Assembly (NCBI GenBank): GCA_018524725.1
Contig: JAEUWP010000544.1
Span: forward strand, 51,739 to 115,738
Origin: Podaxis mareebaensis
Lineage: Eukaryota > Basidiomycota > Agaricomycetes > Agaricales > Agaricaceae
DNA length: 64,000 nucleotides
Direction: 5' to 3'
Shown: piece by piece, positions 57,290 through 64,000 of the stretch
How the letters are laid out: each line of letters starts with the position of its first letter
Numbering within the stretch: position 1 is the stretch's first letter
Position numbers and translations under genes: made by a program
The notes under the pieces: generated by a model
The model's input: the letters and a program-made list of their open reading frames with translations, nothing else
Told to the model about the DNA's origin: nothing
Database searches by the model: none

Positions 57290-60200
57290 TTTAGGTAAAC
57301 TATCTAGGAATCCTCGTGAAATTAATCTACTTATCAGTGCCGTGATCGACGCCTCCTAGCCCTCAGAGATCCAACCACAATAGCAGGGACATGATAACAC
57401 TACATTCCTAAGTCGGCCAGAAGATCTGCGATTGAACTTCACTTGGTTTGCGTCCGGGAACAAGGAACGGAACAATCCATAAAACTAGAAAAGAAGAAAC
57501 AGAACGCACGGGCGGGGGAGGGAAGAGAATTGTATAAGGAGGGATCAGAAAAGAACCGAAGTTGGTGTAATAACGACACTTTACCTCAGGGGCTGAAAGG
57601 AAAGATATGCGTATTATGTGCCCTCCATCTTTACCCGTGCCTCTATCGTCAAGGAATCTGCTTCTACGGATGCGTACGTCATCAGCTGGTGAGCTCGGTT
57701 GCCCACGTCCAGGTGTTCCAGTACCCGGAGGGGAATTGACTTGTGGAGAACCCTCCACGTAGTCATCTTCGCCCCCCTATGGTTTTGTTCGACTTTGGCG
57801 TCTCGATAGTTCCCTCAATGGTTAGATCCTTTGTATGCTCCGCTTCCTGATCGCCCTCGCTGATGTCGATGGTTGTTGGGTCTGTTGGGTAGCATCGGCC
57901 TCAGCCTCAGCCACAGGTCCAGTCTCACCATTACTAACAATGGTAGGTGCAGGAGCGGGGGCTTCAAACCCTCTGCGGCCGCGGGCATAAGGACCTCCGA
58001 CCGAGTCCGTAACCTGACCATTCTCCCGGCCATGACACCTTCTCACCCTCTTCGTTAGTCTGTGGTTGTTCCTGGCTGCAAGGATTGGACAACGCTACAT
58101 TCGACCTCGATGTAACCACCAGGGACAAGGGAGAAGGCCTAACGGGAAGTTCATGTCAAGAAAGGCCGTGTGAGTGATAGATGCTGACGAACTTCCTGGA
58201 CAGCCTTTATAACAACGGTCATGATGACCTTATTATTATCACCCATAAGCCCTTCCTCACGTAGGATAGCAACGAACACCTTGACACAAATGTCGAAATC
58301 GACCTTAAGGTGGCCACGGCGCGCAAATAAAAAGGAGCCATCGTGAACGGAGATGGTTTCCGCATGGGTCGTTCGTAAGAAGGTCGAGATGGCGTCGATG
58401 AACAAGTACTCCCGCTCGAGCAACGAGTAAAACTCCATATCCACTAAAACCGAAATCAGCGAATGTGGGAAGCAAGGGAATGGCATGACCATACCTTATT
58501 TCCCTTGACCTTTTCCTCCCAACCCGCCTTTTCCTTTTCCTTGGATCTTGGACTGTGGTTGTTCTCATTGTCATTCTCGCCGCCGCGATTCAACCGTGTT
58601 TCTGCGCATGCGGCGTCATCCTCCAAAAAACCTGCAAGACCTCAGCTTGCGCCTACCCAGCAACAACCAATTCCGTTTCCCAATCTCTTCTTCTATCCAC
58701 GTTGTCAAGCTAGTCACACCCAATAACGTGCCAATCCTCGAACAATGCACTCCAGGCGCCAGCGCCTTGCCTTCTGCCAGCATCGCAGCTTCAATTTTGT
58801 CTCCGAAACTCGCTGCATCCCACAACATCGTAGTGGGCTCATCCCCAAGTTCGAGGATCTTCGTGCCGTTCACGGTGGAGAGCAATGTAGTGTCCATGAG
58901 GTACTGGATGACCGTAATTACGTGGCTGAGGATTGTTGCTGAGGTGTGCGATGGATGTCGCCTGAATTACATCTTCCCAGAGAGCGCCGTATGCCTGCAA
59001 GGTGTGCATGTATTCAGTTTTACGAAAACAATAGCGAGTGGGAGAAGGGGTGTACTGTGATCATGCGTATTTCGAAAAGGGGTCACCAGTCAAGGTTCAT
59101 GGAGGTGGGCAGTAATAGAACACTGGCGATCCGGTTCTGGTCAGACCGGTACTTGATGGACAGACGCAACAGTCTTAATGAGCTTGCGAGTAATACTGTT
59201 AGCCACTGTCTCCTCCTCTGGCGGTAATGGTGATGCAGAACTCTCTGCAGTGATGTATGGAATGGTGAACCGTGCAAGCGCTAGCGGGAAAACGATGGGA
59301 TGGTCACAGTCCATCACTGAATTCGATCCTGGGAGAAGGTACCTGAGGACATTGTTGCAAAGGCGGTGGATTGGGCTGTGGATGTGTAAAGTTGAAGTTC
59401 AAATTGGTCAGAAGAGGAAAGGGTTCAAATAAAACGAGCAAGTAGTGCTTCAAGTGTTGAAGGGTATGAGGAGCAAGTGTCGAAGAAGAAGCACTGAGAA
59501 CAAGGCGCCAAACCAATGCTAATCAAAGTAATCAAATGTTTTGCCACGCATGGTGCCTACGGTCGGCCGGACGTCCGAGGTTGATTTTTCACCTGGTCGC
59601 ATCCCTGATTAGCGTGTCTCCATCAAAGATCACAAGAAGACACACGGGAGACTAGGTCGCATCCAACTTTTGGAGTGGATGGGGGTAAAAGAGGAGGATA
59701 TACTGAGAACGAATGTACATGGCAGCCTCAATTTTTTACATCTGTTACAGCACACTAAATGACTCTTCTACTATACGGATACACCTTATCACAGGTCAAC
59801 CTCATTTCCGCTCTCTCCGCCGTGATTGAAGATTTCCTCCCTTCCTCCCTTGCCTACACCATGACCATCGAAACCAGTGTTATTCTCACGATCGTCCTCG
59901 CTCCTGCTCATGCCACGATCAATGGCTCAAGGACAGAGACCGTAAAACAAGCTATCATTAGTGACCCTACGGAAGCCACGAAGACATTCTACGATGTCCC
60001 CCAAGAGCCCCGGGAGCCTCAAAACACCAGAAAAAGCCCAACAAGGATGTTCTGTTGATTCTATTGGATATCGCCAAGGCATTGAGGTCGACCAAAGAGT
60101 GTTTCGCGTTGCGACTGGCCAAAACGGCGACGTCTATATCTGATCTCGGGTTCTTGGCGCATAAAAGTGCCGTTGACTGCGCGACAAACGATCAAATGTT

Positions 60201-61069
60201 GTTGATGCTGGCGCTACGATGTAGTATGGGGGTCTGAGCACGATCTGTATTGGTTCCCCAGTTGTGTATAAGCAAGAAATGATCTGTGAAAGATTTGTGA
60301 GGTTGGGGAGAGGGAACACACCATTTAGCTTCAGTGATACCATTATTATCACGGCGCAGAAACTGTGTGCTCTCCCGATCGTCCCACTTGATGTTGCAAA
60401 GACGTACGGGTGTGGAGGTCTGGTGATTTGCGCACGAAGCCAGCGGCATGGTTGCGATATAGGGGTGTGACAAGTGTGTGACCAGTGCCTCGTTGTACCT
60501 TGACGCAGGCACGCTCAGAACAGCTCAGAATGGGGTGCGGCGCTGGCGGTAGCTCGGGGAATAGGGAGCGTGGAAGTCAGGATGGGAGCAATAGTGAGCG
60601 TATGCAAGAATGCTGAGTTCATCAGAAAACGCTCAACGAGGACTTTCTGGTGATTCTGTAGTCAAATGGAGGTGCGACTAGATGGTTTGGTGAGATATCA
60701 ATCATCATTGAATCCGGGGTGGGCGCGACAGGCAGGAGAGGTACAAGATCTGAGGTCAAGATTAGATATCGCCAGAGTCAGGTCAACGGGGACTTTTGAG
60801 CAGCAATTGGATTAGGCAGTTACGCACCGTCTTGCTGAGAAATTAACCCAGCCGATCTCCCAGCCTGACTGACACCTCTTATTTCTGGTGCCCATCAACA
60901 ATCAACACAGGCTGAGCGCGCTGTTGGAGTGAGACGTTAGCCAATCCGGGCCTTTGGTGCAGATGCCATGAGGCAACTCGAAGCGCTTTGTTTGGCACGA
61001 GGCACTTTTGACGCCCTAACCTTGCCTTTCGCCCATTCCTCTACGTCCGTCTCAGCGAGAACAATTGTC
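57290..61069. other. Divergent spacer between the two NACHT loci, unresolved ORFs
   Basis: Several ORFs are protein-like but do not assemble. Minus: 57822-58046, 58151-58492 (LEREYLFIDAISTFL), 58616-58897 (TKILELGDEPTTMLW). Plus: 59759-60058 and 60055-60237 (DIAKALRSTKECFALRL). A convincing intron (GTATGG to TTTTAG, about 58494-58443) suggests at least one spliced minus-strand gene. No domain recognised; no transposon ends or RNA genes seen. Confidence 0.3.
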
Positions 61070-64000
61070 ATGAAAAGGAATATACTCAGTCCTCCTTCGT
61101 CCCCCCAAGGCCGTATAGCACACTCCAAACGACGCAGGGAGGAATTAATGCCTGAAGGCCCAAATGAGAACGCTTCTCAGGAACTACCTATCCTACAGGC
61201 GAGCAGCAGCCAAGCCTCTATCGAAGGTAAGCTCGAGTGTTCGCCAGTCAGCCTTGGAGTATGACTTATAGTCCGTCGCTTAGTACCCAACGCTGAGTCC
61301 GGATCTCGACGGACGGATGAGCTTACAAGTACGCTATCTCTGCATATCTCGCGCCCTGGTTTAAAATGCTGAACTCATTCTTCCTGGAGGACGTAATCAA
61401 GCAGCACTCAAGAATGCACACAGCCCTGCGACAAATCGACCAACAATAGTCGGAACTCAAGACGTACCCATCAAAAATACATCTCAAGACCTACCTATCC
61501 TACGGACGGACAGCAGCCAAGTCTCCATTCAAGGTGGGCTTGAGCGCACATCAACTGCCCTTTGAGCATTACTTACAATCTGTTGCCTCATGCCCAACAC
61601 TAAATCCTAATCCCAACGGATAGATGAGCCCAGAGGTGCGCTATCTTTCCATAGTTTATACCATGGTCAGAAATGTTGAATTCGCTTTTCCCGAAGGACA
61701 TAATCAAGGAATGTTCAAAGATGCAAAAGACTTCGTGATCAATGACTCGATACTGGTTGAAAACCAACACATATACATCAACACGCCACAAGTAAGTGAT
61801 TTCGCGCTTGACGGAGCACTTTCAGCCTCATATATTCCATTGACAGGTACTCAAGTCCGGTAGGCCGCTCCTTAAGAATGACAACTTGGGATTCTCATAT
61901 CATTACAGATCTGGTTGACAAACTCCGTTCTGAGGGTGCTTCATATAAAACTCGGTACTCTGCCTATGGCGATCCCACAGGATGCATGCCCGGTACACGT
62001 GTCGCTGTCCTTAAAGAGTTGGAAGCCCAGGCTTCCGACAAGCAGGGTGTTAAGGTGCATTGGCTTGCAGGGATGGCAGGCATCGGGAAGTCGACGATCG
62101 CGCAGTCGCTGTGCGAGCGCTTGAATCAACGGCAGATGCTTGGGGCAAGTTTCTTTTGCTCTCGAGCATCGGAGAAAACCAAGGACGCGCGCCGCATCAT
62201 CCTGGGTGTTGCATACGGCCTTGCCCAGAGTTCACCCCCTTTCAATGCGGAGCTCGTGAAAGCACTCGAGAAGGATCCGGATTTGATGGAGTTGAATGAC
62301 GTGGGAGAGCAGTTCAAAAAGCTCATCGTTGACCCATTACGGACTGCCGTCGGTGGCCAAGTCGGGGTTTACAAGGTTGTCATCATCGATGCCCTCGACG
62401 AATGCACAGACCCTAACCTCGTCAAGCGCGTCATCCGGGTCATCCTCAGTTCCCCTCCGGACCTTCCCCTCAAGTTCTTCCTTGTCAGCAGGGAGGATCA
62501 TTCTATTACTACTGCCTTCAGTTCCTCGAAAGGTTCCCATAATACTTTCTTGCTTCACGAGGTCGAGAAAAGCGTAGTAGAGAGTGACATCCGGATGTAT
62601 TTGAAGGCATCGCTGGCTGAGATCAAGGATGACTGTGACCCTGACAAGGAGGATGGGTGGCCTCCCGATAGCGAATTGTCTCAAATTGTCAAGGATTCGG
62701 GGAAACTTTTCGTCTACGCAGTTACGGCAACACGTTATATTCGAGATGGCAAACGAGCCCATTACAAACAGCGACTCACTTTCTTGGCAAATCACGCATG
62801 GAGCCCGCAACAAACCTCAGCCATCGATGGACTGTATGGAGATATTGTTCAGCAAGCCTGTGATGATCAGGAACGCAGAGAATTGCCCTCCATGAGGACC
62901 CTTGTCTCGTTCGTCATATTCCTCCAACATCCGTTATCAATCAATGCTCTTTCCATGTTGTCGGGGATATCAGATCCCGCCGCCTATCTATCGCCACTCA
63001 ACTCCGTCATTTACATCCCCCCTGGGGAAAACGCTCGAGTCTCCCCATTTCATGCGTCCTTCCCGGAATTCCTTATAGACCCTGAACGATGCTCACCAAA
63101 ACGTTTCTCCCCATTCGCCCCTCTCGTCCCTGCCGATGGTCACGCAGAACTTGCACTCAAATGCCTTGAGCTCATGAACGGGCGGCTCAAGTATAACATC
63201 TGTGAGATTCCCGAAGAATTGACTGTCTCGCGTAAGGACAGAACCAACCCACCCGAGGATGCCAGCAAAATCCCTGAAGCACTCAAATATGCGTGCATTT
63301 ACTGGGCTACCCATTTAAATGAGGTCCGGGATTCAAGCATGCCAGTCGTTATTGATGTTCTACGCAACTTTCTGAAAACTCACCTCTTGCATTGGATGGA
63401 GTGCCTGAGTATTGTTGGTGAACTGAAGACAGGGGTTAAGTCGCTTCTCAGTGCAAGCGCCGCTCTCTCGGTAAGCCTTAATCATGAGAAAGCAAAATTC
63501 ATGTGTTGATGTCATGGCAGCGAATCCAGATCATGGATGCTGAGGATCTGCGACCACTCGTTGATGAAGCCCGTCGATTTTTGCAGCTGAGCTTCGAGTA
63601 CATTCGGAAGCATTGTTTTGAAGTTTACCAGTTGGCATTCACATGGATTCCCAAGAAGTCTTTGATGCGTAAAGTTTATGGTGCGCAGATGAGGCTACGA
63701 AGTGTTGTAATGGGTCTACCTGACTCATGGGGACCAATGGAACACTGCATGGGTGGAGGTTCAGCGATCAGTTCTGTCGCTTTCTCGCCTGACGGCGCGC
63801 GAGTTGCCTCGGGATCGGGTGACCGGACGGTGAGGATCTGGAGTGTGGGGACGGGCGAGGAGGAAGCTCGGTTGGAGGGCCACACGGATTGGGTGCGCTC
63901 CGTCGCCTTCTCGGCCGACGGCACGCGAGTTGCCTCGGGATCGGATGACCGGACGGTGAGGATCTGGAGTGTGAGGACGGGCGAGGAGGAAGCTCGGTTG
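61070..64000 (+). CDS. Second NACHT-WD40 protein, 3' end outside the window
   Basis: Exons 61070-61226, 61390-61533, 61697-61791, 61847-61859, 61909-63470 and 63521 to the edge keep frame. From the 13-nt exon on, structure and protein parallel the fusion gene at 46673 (LVDKLRSEGASYKTRY against LIDKLRLEGVSYKTLH), with intron positions conserved. Walker A GMAGIGKST and Walker B VVIIDALDECTD are intact. WD40 repeats begin in the last exon (SVAFSPDGARVASGSG) and run off the edge. The N-terminus differs completely: MKRNILSPPSSPQGR, then two copies of a module around NQ-x-x-[LF]-K-[ND]-A with VENQH, encoded by duplicated exons. Whether a kinase follows the WD40 repeats cannot be seen. Confidence 0.88.
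61227..61696 (+). repeat. Duplicated intron-exon module in a NACHT gene N-terminus
   Basis: Two introns of exactly 163 nt (61227-61389 and 61534-61696) with similar sequence (GAGCATTACTTA-like cores, ending CTGGAG or CCGAAG) bracket similar exons of the form GA-[CG]-[AG]T-AAT-CAA. The unit of intron plus exon is about 307 nt. All exon borders are phase 1, so units can be added or lost without breaking frame. Confidence 0.8.

Noticed and set aside
58548..59060. 170-aa plus-strand ORF
   Set aside because: The minus-strand frame over 58616-58897 has the more protein-like composition; neither can be assembled into a gene with confidence.

Overview
This window is nuclear DNA of a filamentous basidiomycete, most likely an Agaricomycete. 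Almost every gene is split by 43-75 nt GT-AG introns with CTGAC/CTAAC-type branch sites. The content also fits: a laccase, a fungal CBM1 cellulose-binding module, a secreted kinase-like family, NACHT/WD40 STAND proteins, and a protein kinase of the expanded agaricomycete TKL type. I cannot name the species. All coordinates and splice junctions were read by eye from the sequence; no alignment or database search was run.

Left part (1-21 kb), mostly housekeeping-like genes: an Old Yellow Enzyme reductase (minus), a TIR transposon copy, a secreted kinase-like gene with an in-frame stop, a hypothetical gene with a probable one-base frame break, an OXR1-type TLDc gene, an F-box gene, two tRNA-Lys(CTT) genes, and three long low-complexity Ser/Pro-rich genes on the minus strand (977, 851 and 797 aa).

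Middle part (21-46 kb), gene-poor and rearranged: a decayed NACHT pseudogene, a second TIR element, a tiny gene whose only recognisable domain is a CBM1, the intact NACHT paralogue of the pseudogene, a 13-exon laccase, a third intron-containing tRNA-Lys, two small hypothetical genes, a third TIR element, and a duplicated 3' fragment of a membrane-protein gene found intact-ish 9 kb further on.

Right part (46-64 kb) is a STAND/NLR cluster. Its centrepiece is an uninterrupted 13-exon gene (46673-52522, 1708 aa) encoding, in one frame, an N-terminal helical region, a NACHT NTPase, ten almost identical WD40 repeats and a complete C-terminal protein kinase. Beside it lie a membrane-protein gene joined to a broken NACHT gene (minus strand) and a second NACHT-WD40 gene running off the right edge, which shares the NACHT-WD40 body but has a different N-terminus built of a duplicated exon-intron module. 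The cluster looks like one where receptor bodies, N-terminal modules and output domains are being shuffled.

The three TIR elements share ~45 bp inverted termini and each is flanked by a perfect 9-bp direct repeat. Several otherwise good genes are broken by single missing bases inside G or C runs, which may reflect homopolymer errors in the assembly rather than real decay.
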